Shown here: positions 11,549 through 23,518 of the stretch, piece after piece
Position numbering within the stretch: the first letter of the stretch is position 1
Layout: each line of letters starts with the position of its first letter
NCBI RefSeq assembly: GCF_963082655.1
Contig: NC_081553.1
Coordinates: 14,350,643-14,414,642 of the forward strand
Direction of reading: 5' to 3'
Source: Stomoxys calcitrans
Lineage: Eukaryota > Arthropoda > Insecta > Diptera > Muscidae
Length of the DNA: 64,000 bases
Notes under the pieces: model-generated
What the model saw: the letters and a program-made list of their open reading frames with translations, nothing else
What the model was told of the DNA's origin: nothing
The model's database searches: none
Program-made: the position numbers and the translations under genes

Positions 11549-12715
11549 AACAACTAAGAGCGTGCTAAGTTCGACCGGGCAGAATCTTATATACCCTCCA
11601 TCATGGTCACATCTGTCGAGTTCATTGCGCAGTATCTCTTTTTAGGCAAACAAAGAATAATGAATTAGGACGGAGGATGCCCTATATCAAGTTATAGTCC
11701 GATTCGGGGCTCAAGAAGCTAAATCGGGAGACCGGTTTATATGGGAGTTGTATCAAGCTATAGATCGATTCAGACTTGGAAGTGATACCACAACATCACG
11801 TGCAAAATTAAAGCCAAGTCGGATAAGAATTGCGCTATATCAGGTTGTGAACCGATTTCAACCATACTTGGCACAGGTGTTGGATATCATAACAAAACAC
11901 GTTGTGCAAAATTTTGTTCCAATCGGATAAGAATGGCGCCCTCTAGAGGCTCAAGAAGTCAAGACCTAAAATCGGTTTATATGGCAGCTATATCACGTTA
12001 TGAACTGATTTCAACCATACTTGGCACAGTTATTGGTCATCATAACAAAATACTTCGTGCAAAATGTCATTCAAATCGGATAAGAATTGCGCCCTCTAGA
12101 GGTTCAAGAAGTCAAGACCCAAGATCGGTTTAGATGGTAGCTATATCTGGTTATGAACCGATTTCAACTATACTTGGCACAGTTGTTGGACATCATAACA
12201 AATTACCTCGTGCAAAATTTTATTCCAATCGGATAAGAATTGCGCCAAGACCCAAGATCGGTTTATATGGCAGCTATATCACGTTATGAACCGATTTGAA
12301 CCATACATGGCACAGTTGATGAATATTATAACAAAACACGTCGTGCAAAATTTCATTCCAATCGGATAAGATTTGCGCACCCTAGAAGCTCAAGAAGTCA
12401 AGACCCAAGATCGGTTTATATGGCAGCTACATCAAAACATGGACCGATATGGCCCATTTACAATCCCAACCGACCTACACTAATAGGATGTATTTGTGCG
12501 AAATTTCAACAGCTAGCTTTACTCCTTCAAAAAAAAGCGTGCTTTCGACAGACAGACGGACAACCGGACTGACGGACGGCCATGGCTAGATCGACATAAA
12601 ATGTCACGACGATCAAGAATATATATACTTTATGGGGTCTTAGACGAATATTTCGAGGAGTTACAAACAGAATGATGAAATTAGTATACCCCCATCCTAT
12701 GGTGGAGGGTATAAT
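11549..12715 (-). mobile_element. DINE-1-like element, family B, complete
   Basis: The palindrome end is on the left: 'aacaactaagagcgtgct' and a decayed hairpin 'aagttcgaccgggcagaatctt', then 'tataccctccatcatgg'. Body units carry 'ggtttatatggcagctatatcacgttatgaaccgatt'. A (GTCY)n 'cagacagacggacaaccgg', the core, (TA)n and the 5' tip 'ccccatcctatggtggagggtata' complete it on the right. Open frames inside are repeat-derived. Confidence 0.85.
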
Positions 12716-13050
12716 AAAGTTGTTCGTGATAGATTCTAAGCACAAGAGTGTGATTGCGTTAGATTTGACTGTAAAATCACGACCCGGCTATTGCTTGAGA
12801 ACTCAAACATCTCAAAGTAAACAAAATGTTTAAGTATCGCATCATGAACTGTGAAAATGATAGTGGTAGAATTGCCAAACGCAATGGTGGAGGTCAAAAA
12901 TAGACCAGTAAAACCTTAAATGGTTCAGCGAGTGAAATATCTCGTGTTATGGTGCAACATACTCTGCGGTCCACCAGGAGGGAATCACTGAAATATTGGC
13001 TGAATGAAGCGTCTCATTATGAGAGTAATGCAACTTACAGCACTCGACAA
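12716..13050. other. Non-repetitive DNA, no gene seen
   Basis: This is a short spacer between two elements. It is less AT-rich than neighbouring spacers, but I recognise no exon or repeat. Confidence 0.45.
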
Positions 13051-13601
13051 AACAAGTAAAAAGGCATTAAGTTCGGCCGGGCCGAACTTTGGATACCCAC
13101 CACCTCGGGTTTATAAGTAATCCACCTTTTGTCATAATTCGGTGGAAAATTCATAATTTATGCCCTCATAGCGGCTATATCGAAATATGGTCCGATTTGG
13201 ACCAAATTCGGCACGGACATTGAGTGGTCTAATGAGTACAAGTAATTGTTTAATTTTGTGGAACAAAATATTGGTCTTTTTGGTAGCTACAACCAAATAT
13301 AGACCAATATGAACCATATGCGACACGGAAATCCTGACATAAGTCACTGTGTCAAATTTCAGCGAAATCGAATAATAAATGCGCCTTTTAAGGGGCCAAG
13401 ACTTAAAATCGAGTGATCGGTCTATATGGCAGCTATATCCACAACTGGATCAATCTGGGCCAAATAGAAGAGGGATGTCAAAGGGCCTAACACAACTCAC
13501 TGTCCCAAATTTCGCCGAAATCGCACAATAAATGCGCCTTTTATGGGCTCAAAACCTTATATGGAGAAATCGGTTTATATGGCAGCTATAATCAAATATG
13601 G
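13051..13601 (-). mobile_element. DINE-1-like family A, 3' half, left arm of inverted pair
   Basis: 'aacaagtaaaaaggcatt' is followed by a perfect palindrome at 13069-13089 and 'ggatacccaccacctcgggt'. About three units with 'ggtctatatggcagctatatcc' follow. At about 13602 the sequence flips to the opposite orientation, so no (GTCY)n, core or 5' tip is present. Confidence 0.82.
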
Positions 13602-14716
13602 ACCTGCTATATAGAACGATCTGCCGATTAAAGGTCTAACGCCCATAAATGATTTATTTTTTATCTTATTTCACTGAAATTCGAAACAAGAATAGTTAAA
13701 GGCTTCTCGACAACTCACCCAAATATGGTTCAGATCGGTCTATATTTAGATATAGCTGCCATATAGACGGATCTCCTGATGGTCTGCAGACCATAACAGC
13801 TTTACTTATTACCTGATTTCGCTGAAATTTGAAACAGTGGGTTATCTTAAGCCTCCCGACATCTAAAGATAATATGGATTAGATCGGTCAACATTTAGAT
13901 ATAGCTGTTATATAGACCGATCACCCGATAACGGGTCTGACCCCATAATGGCTTTATTTTTTATCCGATTTCGCTGAAATTTGGAACAGTGCGTAGCTTT
14001 AAGCCTCCTATCATACGACCATAATATGGTACAAATCGGACAATATTTCGATATAGCTATCATATAGACCGATCTGCCGATAAAGGGTCTAAAGCCCATA
14101 AAAGATTGATTTTTTAACCGATTTCGCTGAAATTTGAAACAGTGAGTAGGTTAAGGCCTTCCAACATCCGACTTAAATATGGTTCTTATCAGACTATATT
14201 TAGATTTAGTTGCTATATAGGCCGATCTGCCGATAAGGGGATTGAGGCCTATAAAAGCTTTATTTATTACCCGATTTCGCTGAAATTTGAAATAGTGAGT
14301 AGGTTAAGACCTGCCAATATCCGACCTAAATATATATTTCTGATCGGACTATATTTAGATATAGCTGCCATATTGACCGATCTGCCGATAAAGGGACTGA
14401 AGCATATAAAAGCTCTATATATTACCCGATTTCGCTGAAATTTGAAACGGTGAGTTGTTCTGAGCCTACCGATATCTGACCTCAATATGTTTCAGTTCCG
14501 TTTATATTTGGATATAGCTGCCAAAAATACCAATATTTTGTTCTACAAAATTGAATAGTGACTTTTATGTATTACACCACTCAATGTCCGTGGCGAATTT
14601 GGGTGCTTAAGTTATCCAATTTTTACCGGATTGTGACGACAGGGGGCTTACGTATATACCCGAGGTGGTGGGTATTCAAAGTTCGGCCCGGCCGAACTTA
14701 ACGTATTTTTACTTCT
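13602..14716 (+). mobile_element. DINE-1-like family A, 3' part, right arm of inverted pair
   Basis: About six body units in the opposite sense to the preceding element (ctatatagaccgatctgccgataaagggtct; accgatttcgctgaaatttgaaacagtgag) lead to 'cgaggtggtgggtattc', a perfect palindrome at 14679-14699 and 'aacgtatttttactt'. With 13051-13601 it makes a segment with hairpin ends facing outward on both sides. Confidence 0.82.
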
Positions 14717-15282
14717 TTTTAGTTCCATCACTCCAATTTAGGTTCACCTCTAATATTTCGATATTTAAGGAACACAAAGCACCTCTCGTTAGCCAAAGCA
14801 ACAAAAAGTGTTAACTAAAGGTGGTGTTTTAAAGTTGGTAAGAAGAAATTAACATTTCTAACACCAATTAAGGCATTTCATTGCAGTGCCCTACAGTTTC
14901 GTGGTTTTTATGTCTTTTCTTCTCATCGGCTAGTTTGCTGTATAAGAATTGCATCAGTGTGGCAGGTTGCTTTTTCTGCGCCCGATTAAACGGAAATAAT
15001 TATTTTTCTTTTTGTGAAGAGGCCAACATTTAGTTCTTACCTAATAGCAAAATAATAAAAATTGTTTTCACATTTTCAGCTTTATGCATAATTATAATTT
15101 CTGTAATTATCACTTTGTCAGTTGTTTTTGGAAAAAAGAGGGTGCATAACTCAAAGTTGTTATTTTAAGTTCATAATTGGAGTTTAGGAGATGTAGCTGT
15201 CGATTAGTCTGGAATTGGAGTTTCAGTGATGTTGCAGTCGATTCGCCGTTATTGAAAGGAGAATTAGGTAAAAATGGTTAAG
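14717..15282. other. Non-repetitive DNA, no gene seen
   Basis: AT-rich spacer with T-runs. No frame above background and no recognised repeat. Confidence 0.45.
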
Positions 15283-16267
15283 AACAAGTAAAGAGGCTTT
15301 AAACCGATCTAAACCATATACGACACGGATGTCAAAAAGCCTAACCTAAGTCACTGTATCAAATTTCAATGAAATCGGATTATAAATGCTGCTTTTATGG
15401 GGCCAAGACTTTGAAGCGAGATATCGGTCTACATGGCAGGCAGCTATATCCAAATATGGATTGATTTGGGCCAAGTTGCAGAAAAATGTCGATTAGCCTA
15501 ACACAAAGCACTGTCCCAAATTTCAACAAAATCGGATAATAAATGTGGCTTTTATGGGCCTAGGACCCTAAATCGGAGGATTGGTCTATATGGCAGCTAT
15601 ATTCAAATCTATACCGATCTAGGCCAAATTAACGAAGGATGTCGAGGGGACTAACACAACTCACTGTCCCAAATTTCGGCCAAATCGGATAATAAATGTG
15701 GCTTTTATGGGCCTAAGACTCTAAACCAGTGGATCGGTCTACATGGCAGCTATATCCAAATCTGGACCGATCTGGACCGAATTGTAAAAAGACATTAAGA
15801 GGCCTAACACAAAGCACTGTCCCAAATTTCAACAAAATCGGATAATAAATGTGGCATTTATGGGGCTAAGACCCCAAATCGGAGGATCGGTCTATATGGC
15901 AGCTATATTCAAATCTGGACCGATCTGGGCCAAATTGGCGAAGGATGTCGAAGGGCCTAACACAACTCACTGTCTCAAATTTCAGCAATATCAGATAATA
16001 AATGTGTCTTTTATGGGCCTAAGACCCTGAATCGGCGGATCGATCTATATGGGGGCTATATCAAGATATAGTCCGATATGGCCCATCTTCGAACTTAACT
16101 TGCTTATGGACAAAAAAAGAATCTGTACAAAGTTTCAGCGCAATGTCTCTATTTTTAAAGACTATAGCGTGATTTCAACAGACAGACGGACGGACAAGTC
16201 TAGATCGTCTTAGATTTTTACGGAATGACAAAATGAATGTACCCCCATCCTTCGGTGGTGGGTAAAA
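15283..16267 (-). mobile_element. DINE-1-like family A with internal deletion of the hairpin
   Basis: The extreme 3' tip 'aacaagtaaagaggcttt' is present but jumps directly into body sequence (aaaccgatctaaaccatatacgacacgg), so the palindrome and subterminal motif are deleted. Five units lie near 15427, 15582, 15734, 15886 and 16040, about 152-155 bp apart. The (GTCY)n is short, and the 5' tip 'tacccccatccttcggtggtgggta' is on the right. Confidence 0.8.
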
Positions 16268-17101
16268 AACTTAGTCCTGTCCCTGTTTCTGTCCGTCCGT
16301 CGGTTCTAATCACTCTCCAGCCTTCAAAATTTGAGATATTGAGCCGTAATTTGGCACAGATACGTGTTTTTGGTGCTGGTTAAGTTCTTGAACGGACCAT
16401 ATTTGGATATCACTGCTATATAAACCGTTTTCCCGATTAAGGGTCTAATGCCCAAAAATGCTATATTTTTTAACCGATTTCGCTGAAATTTTAAACAATG
16501 AGTAGTTTTAGGCCACCCAACATCCCACTCAAATACCGTTTGGATCGGACTATAATTAGATATAGCTGCCATATAGACCGATCTCCCGGTAAAGGGTCTG
16601 AAGTCCATAAAAGTTTTATTTTTTAACCGATTTCTTTGAAATTTAAAACAATGATTAGTGTTAGGCCACCCACACTAGCTGCCATATAGACCGATCTGCC
16701 GATAAAGGGTCTAAAGCCCATAAAAGATTTATTTTTTAACCGATTTCGCTTAAATTTTAAACAGTGAATTTCTTAAGCCTTTATTTGTGCCACATATAGA
16801 AAGAACTCTCGATTTAAAGACTTGGCCCTATAAAAAGCGCATTTATTATTCAACTTCGTTGAAATATGACGCAGTGACTTATGTTAGGCTTGTCCACATC
16901 CGTGTCCTTTATGGTTGAGATCAGTTTATATTTGGATATAGCTGCCAAAAAGACCAGTATTTTGTTCTACAAAATTGAATTTCGGTGCATAAGTTATTCA
17001 ATATTCACCGGATTGTGACGAAAGAGGGTTTTTATATATGTACCCGAGGTAATGGGTATTCAAAGTTCGGCCCGGCCGAACTTAATGCCTTTTTACTTGT
17101 T
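16268..17101 (+). mobile_element. DINE-1-like family A, 5' tip missing
   Basis: It begins within a (GTCY)n-like stretch (tgtccgtccgtcgg) followed by 'cttcaaaatttgagatattgagcc'. About four body units follow. The 3' end has a palindrome at 17063-17083 and 'aatgcctttttacttgtt'. It shares orientation with the next two elements, forming a head-to-tail run. Confidence 0.78.
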
Positions 17102-17117
17102 TTTTTTTTCTTTTAGT

Positions 17118-18100
17118 TTTTATATCCTCCACCATGAGATCGGGGTAAACTTACATCGCTATTCCGTTTGTAACAACTCGAAATATTATTTTAAGATACT
17201 TAAAAGTTTAAAGTATTCTCGATCGCCATGACCTTTTAAGTCGATGTAGCCATGTCCGTCCATCCATCTGTCTGTCGAAAGTACTCTAACTTTCGACGGA
17301 GTAAAGCTAGGCGCTTGAAATTTTGCTCAAATACTTCTTATTAGTTTAGGTCGGTTGGAATTGGAAATGGGTCCATGTTTTGGCATAGCTGCCATTAATC
17401 GATAAGTCGGATCTTGATTTCTTTAGCCTCTGGAAGGTGCGATTCATATCCGATTTGAAATATTTCACGTAGCGCTTTGTTATGACTTCCACACATGTGC
17501 AGGTTCAAATCGGTTCATAACCTGACATAGCTGCCATATAAACCGATCTGGGATCTTGACTTCTTGAGCCCCTAGAGTGCGCAATTATAATGCCACTTAG
17601 CTGAAATTTTGCATGAGGTGTTTTGTTTGGATTTTCAACCACAACTATAAGTATGGTCAAAATCGGTTTATTACCAGATATAGCTCTCATACTAACCGAT
17701 CTTCAGATTTGATTCCATGGGCCTCTAGGGGATGCAATTCTTATATTATTTGACTGAAATTTTGTACAATGACTTCCCCTATGACCTTCAACATACATTT
17801 CAAATTTGGTTTTATTCGGTCTATAACCTGATATAGCTCCCATATAAACCAATCGCGATTTTTCTTTTAGAGCCCTTATAGGGGCCCAATTCTTATCCAA
17901 CTCGGCTCAATGACTTCCACACTCGAAATCAAGTATGGCCCGAATCAGTCCAAAACTTGATGTAGCTTTAAAAGCATGGCAAATTTTATCCGTAATCCTT
18001 TGTTGGCCTATAAAGAGATATTGAAATACTTCAAAAATGCGATCTATGGTGGAGGGTATATATGATTCGGCCCGGCCGAACTTAGCACGCTTTTAATTGC
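17118..18100 (+). mobile_element. DINE-1-like element, family B, complete
   Basis: The 5' tip 'tatatcctccaccatgagatcggggtaaac' is followed by the core and (GTCY)n 'catgtccgtccatccatctg' with 'gtcgaaagtactc'. Units carry 'cataacctgacatagctgcc' and 'ttcttgagcccctagag'. The 3' end has 'ctatggtggagggtatat', a palindrome around 18063-18083 and 'agcacgcttttaattg'. Confidence 0.83.
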
Positions 18101-18109
18101 TAGTAGTTT

Positions 18110-18811
18110 ATTATATTCATCACCATAGGAAGGGGGTATACTCATAAAGTCATTCCGTTTGTAACACCTCGAAATATTAATCTGGGACCTCATAAAGTTT
18201 ATATATTCTTGACCGTCTCGACATTCTGAGTCAATCTAGCCATATCCGTCCGTGTGTCTGTCCGTCTGTCATTTAAAATCACGATAGCGGTCGAACGAAT
18301 TAAGGTATCTACTTTAAATTTGGCACAGATACTTCGTTGGGATTGCAAATGGTCCATATCCGTTCAGATTTGCATAAAGCTCCGTATAAACCGGTTTCCC
18401 GATTTGATTTCTTGAGCCTCTGGAAGCCGCAATTGTTATATGATTTGGATGAAATTTAGCATGAGGTGTTTTATTACGACTTCCAACAACTGGGCTGAGT
18501 ATGGCTAAAATTGGTCGATAATCTGATATAGCTGCCATATAAACCGATCTCGGGTCTTGACTTCTTGAGCCACTAGAGGGCACAATTCTTACCGATTTGG
18601 CTGATATTTCGCACTAAGTGTTTTGATATTTGACTTTGACTTACAATTAATGTGGCGGTCTCCCGAATGGTCTTCTACTTCAATTTGTGGCTGATTTGGT
18701 TGAAATTTGGTATGCAAAACAGAGGGATGTCTTCAAGTAAGTTTGTTTGGGGGGATTTTTTTCATAGAATCCAAGATTCGTCCCGGCCATACTTAGCACG
18801 CTTTTACTTGT
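18110..18811 (+). mobile_element. DINE-1-like family B, internally deleted
   Basis: The 5' tip is 'tattcatcaccataggaagggggtatac', then the core 'gaccgtctcgacattctgag' and (GTCY)n 'catatccgtccgtgtgtctg'. Only about two body units remain. The 3' end 'caagattcgtcccggccatacttagcacgcttttacttgtt' has a degenerate hairpin and lacks the subterminal inverted motif. Confidence 0.8.
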
Positions 18812-19589
18812 TAAATTATTCGATTCCACTTTATTTTGTTTTTCTTTATTATATTTTGCTATTATTTTGTATTTCAAAATATTTCTTCTCTCAATTCTTT
18901 ATTCTGTTTACTCGATTTGACTTTTTGTTTTCGAATTGTTTTTTCTAGGAAAATTAGAGTCACATAATGTTGGGCTCGTTATTGCAAATGCCAAATACCA
19001 AACAAAGTAAATTTGAATAAATCACTGAACAACTGAAATGCGAAATACAAAGTCAATTCATTTTCCATGATTAGAACCATTTTTAGATGTAACTGATACC
19101 AATGCTGTTGCAAACAAATGCAGATTCATCATTCATTGTATCCATGGAACAATGAACCAATGACATGACAGGAGAAACATGCCAAGGAAAAAACAAAACC
19201 AAAAACAAGCAACAAGCCTTGACGACTGACAGAGTCTTAACAACTTTATTAACCAAATCAGCCTGTAACAAATCTGCCAATTAGTTGCAAATAGCCTAAA
19301 CAAGGAAATGTAGACCAAATTGAATGGTTCTGTTTTTAAGTGAATTAGGGGGATAGAATTTATTATTGGAAAATTCTGGGATCTTTGAATAGAAATTGCA
19401 GAGCTCCTACATGAATCGATGGTACAATATTTTAGTATTCTCGTTTGGGCTTTTAATACAAGCCTAGTAACAGTCCTTGAATGTTAGGGGCTGTTGGCTA
19501 CATTTTTGACTACAATCAGTTTATTACAAAGCAAGCTATTATTAAGTCAATTAGTTTCAAACACTTTGCAAAATCGATCAGCAACCTTA
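18812..19589. other. Non-repetitive DNA, no gene seen
   Basis: Strongly AT-rich with T/A runs. No exon or known repeat recognised. Confidence 0.45.
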
Positions 19590-20030
19590 GAAATTATCTA
19601 CTTTTATTGTGGATATCAGATTCATATTCTACTCGCAAATACCTTTTATTTGAGTCCCATATTGCCATGGTCGGTAAATATGTTCGATTTAGGGGTGTTT
19701 TGGCGATTGGGGTGGTCCCTCTAGCACTTGTTCCGACAATTGGATATCAGATACGTTTTCTTATCCTAAATTCCTTTCATTTGAGTCCCATATTGTCGTG
19801 ATTAGTCTAAATATATGTTTGGTAGGTTTTAAGGTGGGGCAGCCCCCCTAGGTACCCCATCCGAAATTTGGATACCAATTTTTTTATTTTTAAGGTATTA
19901 TATGAGAGCAAACAAAATTTCGCTTAAATCGCACCACCCATCTCGAATATCTGGCGTTTCAGAAAATTAGGATAAGGGGGAGGGTCCGCCCCCTCCTTCA
20001 GATATCAAAAAATTAAACTTTCCTCTAGCA
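19590..20030 (-). mobile_element. Helitron-like repeat fragment, reverse orientation
   Basis: On the minus strand it reads 'ggatatc...gggggcggaccctccccctt' then 'aatatgggactcaaatgaaagg' variants and '...accaccccaatcgcc', matching the 52.7-57.5 kb block. Visible here are 'ccttttatttgagtcccatattgcc' and, 120 bp later, 'cctttcatttgagtcccatattgtc'. Ends are not resolved. Confidence 0.6.
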
Positions 20031-20955
20031 ATATTTATAAGCTTTTTTCTTTACAGTTACTTCCCAAAATTTATTGCCTGCAGTTATGTTTAATTAAGAC
20101 ATTAAAATTCGTTGCAAATCATTTACTACTTGACATAAAAACTAAATTGCTCACGAAAAGTGAAGCTGCAACTTCTTGCGATTTCCCTAAGCTGTATAAA
20201 ACTTAGCGGTGAGGCAAAAACATAATTTCGACTATAGAATTGCGAACAAAATGGTTTAAGTGCATTTTCTTGTGCATGTTTAAAAGTTCCTCCTACAGAT
20301 TCCCATAAAAGAAGATAACAATTAACTTTCAGTAGTGCTGAACCAATGGTTCATCGTCATTTATACCCAACCATACACTGCAGGAATACAAAAAAGAAGC
20401 CAAACGGTTTGTTGTCCTAAATTAACTAAAAATCACGGCATGTAATGGGCTGGCTATTCACTAACATGATGCAGGCCTCAAATAATGCGGGAGACGTCTT
20501 AATGCTAATATTCACAAGACATACTGTTTTTTATTTAAAGTCATAAAAATGTACTTGAGAATGCACACTGGATGGTTTTGAGAAATAATGCAGTTTTTTT
20601 GGTGATCTCAAAATGTTTAAAATATTATTTTGTTTCCCCCTTTTTATCTCCAAAAGGAAAATTTTTTTATAGAGTTTGAACAAATGTCTAAATATCTGAT
20701 TCCAAAAGCCTTAAATGGTTTAACCTTCGCAAAGGGATCCCAATGACGATTTTTAACTAATCGATTAATCGACTTTTTGTGTACAAAAGTCGAAACGTCG
20801 AAGTCGACTTGCAATGATTAAAATGTCCAACAATCGATTTTGAATTCGAATAGTCGAAAAGTCGAAACGAACGATGCATAGAGATACAAGTTTGGCTTTG
20901 CTAATTTTGCTGCTAAGTTGTTTGGTAAGAATTGTTTCCAATTTGTTTACCCAAT
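20031..20955. other. Non-repetitive DNA, no gene seen
   Basis: AT-rich DNA. A cluster of 'gtcga' and 'tcgat' motifs (tcgaaacgtcgaagtcgac and relatives) occurs at 20755-20880, possibly a decayed short repeat. No gene recognised. Confidence 0.45.
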
Positions 20956-21650
20956 ACTATTATTGGGGTACAGGGTATTATAACTTAGTGCATTTGTTTG
21001 TAACAACAACAAGGAAGAGAGATAGACCCATTGATATGCATACCAATCGCCTCAGTATCTCATTCTGATTCGACTTAGCTATGTCCGTCTGTCTCTCCGT
21101 CTGACTGTCCGTCTGTCATTCCGTCTGTCCGTCCGTCTGTCTGTCCGTCTGTCTCTCCGTCAGTCTGTCCATCTGTCTGTCTGTCCGTTTGTCTTTCCGT
21201 CAGTCTGTCCTGTCTGTTCTGTCTGTCCTGTCTGTCCTGTCTGTTCTCTCTGTCCGTCTGTCTGTCTGTTCGTTTGTCTGTCTGTCTGTCTGTCTGTCCG
21301 TCTCTCTGTCGGAAAACATCTGCCGAGGTCCATCAAAATTGATCCGAAATTGTCTGTCTGTCCGTTTGTCTCTCCGTCAGTCTGTCCTGTCTGTCCGTCT
21401 GTCTGTCTGTCCGTCTGTCTATTCGTCTGTCTGTCCGTCTGTCTGTCGGAAAACATCTGCCGAAGTCCATCAAAATTGGTCCGGAATTTTCTGTCTGTCT
21501 GTCCGTTTGTCTCTCCGTCAGTCTGTATATCTGGCTGTCGTGTCTGTCTATCTGTCCGTCTGTCCGTCTGTCTGTCCGTCTATCGGAAAACATCTGCCGA
21601 GATCCATCAAAATTGGTCCGGAATCGGATATAGCTTCCACATTGTACTTA
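20956..21650 (+). mobile_element. DINE-1-like family D, 5' part with expanded (GTCY)n
   Basis: The 5' region 'ggggtacagggtattataacttag', 'tttgtttgtaacaacaacaaggaagagagatag' and 'gattcgacttagctatgtccg' is the reverse complement of the right end of the D element at 44998-46396. Body sequence 'gtccatcaaaattggtccggaatcggatatagc' follows the microsatellite. The hairpin end is missing. Confidence 0.72.
21084..21593. repeat. (GTCY)n expansion organised as a 137-bp tandem repeat
   Basis: A CTGT/CCGT tetranucleotide tract is interrupted by 'cggaaaacatctgccga(g/a)' blocks starting at 21310, 21447 and 21584, exactly 137 bp apart. The first stretch (21084-21309) is continuous GTCY. The frames across it (SVLSVLSV, RQTDRQTD) are repeat artefacts. 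Confidence 0.88.
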
Positions 21651-21724
21651 TAGGGTTGGCACCGCCCCACTTTTTCCATTTCTCACTGGTTCTGAGATGA
21701 AAATGGAATTTAGAATTAAGTAAA

Positions 21725-22870
21725 AACAAGTAAAAGCGCGTTAATTTCGGCCGACCAGAATCTTATAAAGCCTACGTCATGGATAGCAATTGTCAAGTTT
21801 TTTTAGATGATTTTTTCAAATATATATGAGCTATATGAAGTAATTGACCGATATGGACCGTACTTGTCATGCCGTACAAGTCATACAAAAATATCACCCC
21901 CAAAAATTCATGCAAATCCAGTAATAATTGCGCCTTTAAGAGGCTCTGAAAGTCAAATTGGGAGATCGGTTTCTATGGCAGCTATGTCAGGTTATGAACC
22001 GATTGGCATAGTTGTTGGAGGTCATACCAAAACGACATATGCAAAATTACAGCCAAATTGGATTAGAATTGCGCCGTCAATAAATCAAATCAGGTGATCG
22101 ATATATAAGGCGGCTATATCAGGTTATAGACTTATTTAGACGATACTTGTCACAGTGGTTGGTTGTCATACCAAAACGATATGTGCAAAATTTTAGTCAA
22201 ATCGGATAAGAATTGCGCCCTCTAGAAGCTCAAGAAATCAAGACCCAAGATCAGCAACCATATCAGGATATAGACTGATTTTGACCATACTTGGCACAGA
22301 AGTTGGATGTCATACCAAACTGATATGTGCAAAATTTCAGCCAAATCAGATGAGAATTGCGCCCTTTAGAAGCTCAAGAAGTCAAGACCCAAGATCGGTT
22401 TATATAGCAACTTTATCATAACATGGACCGATTTGGCCCATTTACAATTCTAACCGACCTACTCTAATAAGAAGTATTTGTACAAAATTTCAGCCGAATC
22501 GGATAACAATTGCGGTTTCCAGGGACAAAAGATGTCAAATCGGGTGTTCGATTTAAATGGAAGCTGTATAAAGTTACTTACAGATTCGGACCACGCATAG
22601 CATGATTGTTAAACGTCATAACGGGATACAACACAAAAGAAAAAAATCGCAAAATTTTTTTTGATTAAAAATTTAATTGAAAATAAAATACTTGAAAAAA
22701 TGATTGAATCAATTTATATTTTAAATGAATAAGATTTTTTTTTCATTTCCAGTGATTGAAATTTTTGTCATTTTCAACTAAGAATATAATTTATTCAATT
22801 AATTTTGTAATAGAATCTTCACCAGAAAATTCAATTACTAGCATACCCCCATCCTACGGTGGTGGGTATA
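21725..22870 (-). mobile_element. DINE-1-like element, family B, interrupted by AT-rich MITE
   Basis: The left end 'aacaagtaaaagcgcgtt' has a decayed hairpin (aatttcggccgaccagaatctt). About five units include 'ggtttctatggcagctatgtcaggttatgaaccgatt'. The 5' tip 'catacccccatcctacggtggtgggtata' is on the right. The (GTCY)n and core are replaced by an AT-rich MITE-like sequence. Confidence 0.8.
22629..22835. mobile_element. AT-rich MITE-like element, second copy
   Basis: It begins 'acacaaaagaaaaaaatcgc', comparable to the reverse-complemented end of the 2230-2652 element (acacagaaaaaattaaaatcgcc), and has the same style of interior (gattgaatcaatttatatttt; tgattgaaatttttgtca; ttcaattaattttg). It lies inside a DINE element and so is younger than it. 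Confidence 0.5.
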
Positions 22871-23263
22871 AAATTAATAATAGCCGTGCTCATTGTATGA
22901 ACCACTGTCTTCTTACATTCGCGTCATGCGAATTTAAGCTAAATGTTTATTATCTCTCATGTCCATGTGTTATTTGTAACTTTAACAAGATAATTTTATT
23001 TTAAAACGCATTTAATGGCCAACCAACCAGCCATCCATTGAACATAAAAACAGATGGATGGTGTTCATCAAACGATCACCTAACAAGCCGAAGGCCATGT
23101 CTTCAGCACAACTGATACATACAGTTGCGTAGAACACGAAAGAAGGATAAACGAATGTAGTCAACTGCGCGGTTGGTTATAACCATTCCACAGCTAAAAA
23201 CAATTAAACCTAATCCGCCATAGAAACCGATATTCAGATTACATTCTTGAACAGCTGAAACTG
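22871..23263. other. Non-repetitive DNA, no gene seen
   Basis: No supported feature in this spacer between a DINE 5' tip and a SINE. Confidence 0.4.
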
Positions 23264-23510
23264 GAGGCCACCGTAGTGCAGAGGTTAGCATGTCCGCCTA
23301 TGACGTTGGACGCCTGCGTTAAAATTCTGGGGAGAATATCAGAAACCAAAGAGGTGTCGCACTGCGGCACGCCGTTCGGGCTCGGCTTTAAAAAGGAGGC
23401 CCCTTATCATTGAGCTTAAACTTGAAGCGGACTGCACTCATTAATATGTGAGAAGTTTGCCCCTTTTCCTTAATGGAATGTCCATGGGCAAAATTTGCCA
23501 TTTGCAAAAA
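23264..23510 (+). mobile_element. tRNA-derived SINE copy 3, internally deleted
   Basis: 'ggaggccaccgtagtgcagaggttagcatg' (box A) is followed by a mutated box B 'gcgttaaaattctgg'. Sequence between 'gagaatatcag' and 'aaaccaaagaggtgtcgc' is deleted relative to other copies. The tail is the most complete in the window: 'gtgagaagtttgcccc', 'ccttaatggaatgtccatggg', 'caaaatttgccatttgc'. Confidence 0.82.
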
Positions 23511-23518
23511 ATTCAATT

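Noticed and set aside
21189..21700. SVLSVLSV and RQTDRQTD frames
   Set aside because: Translations of the (GTCY)n expansion.
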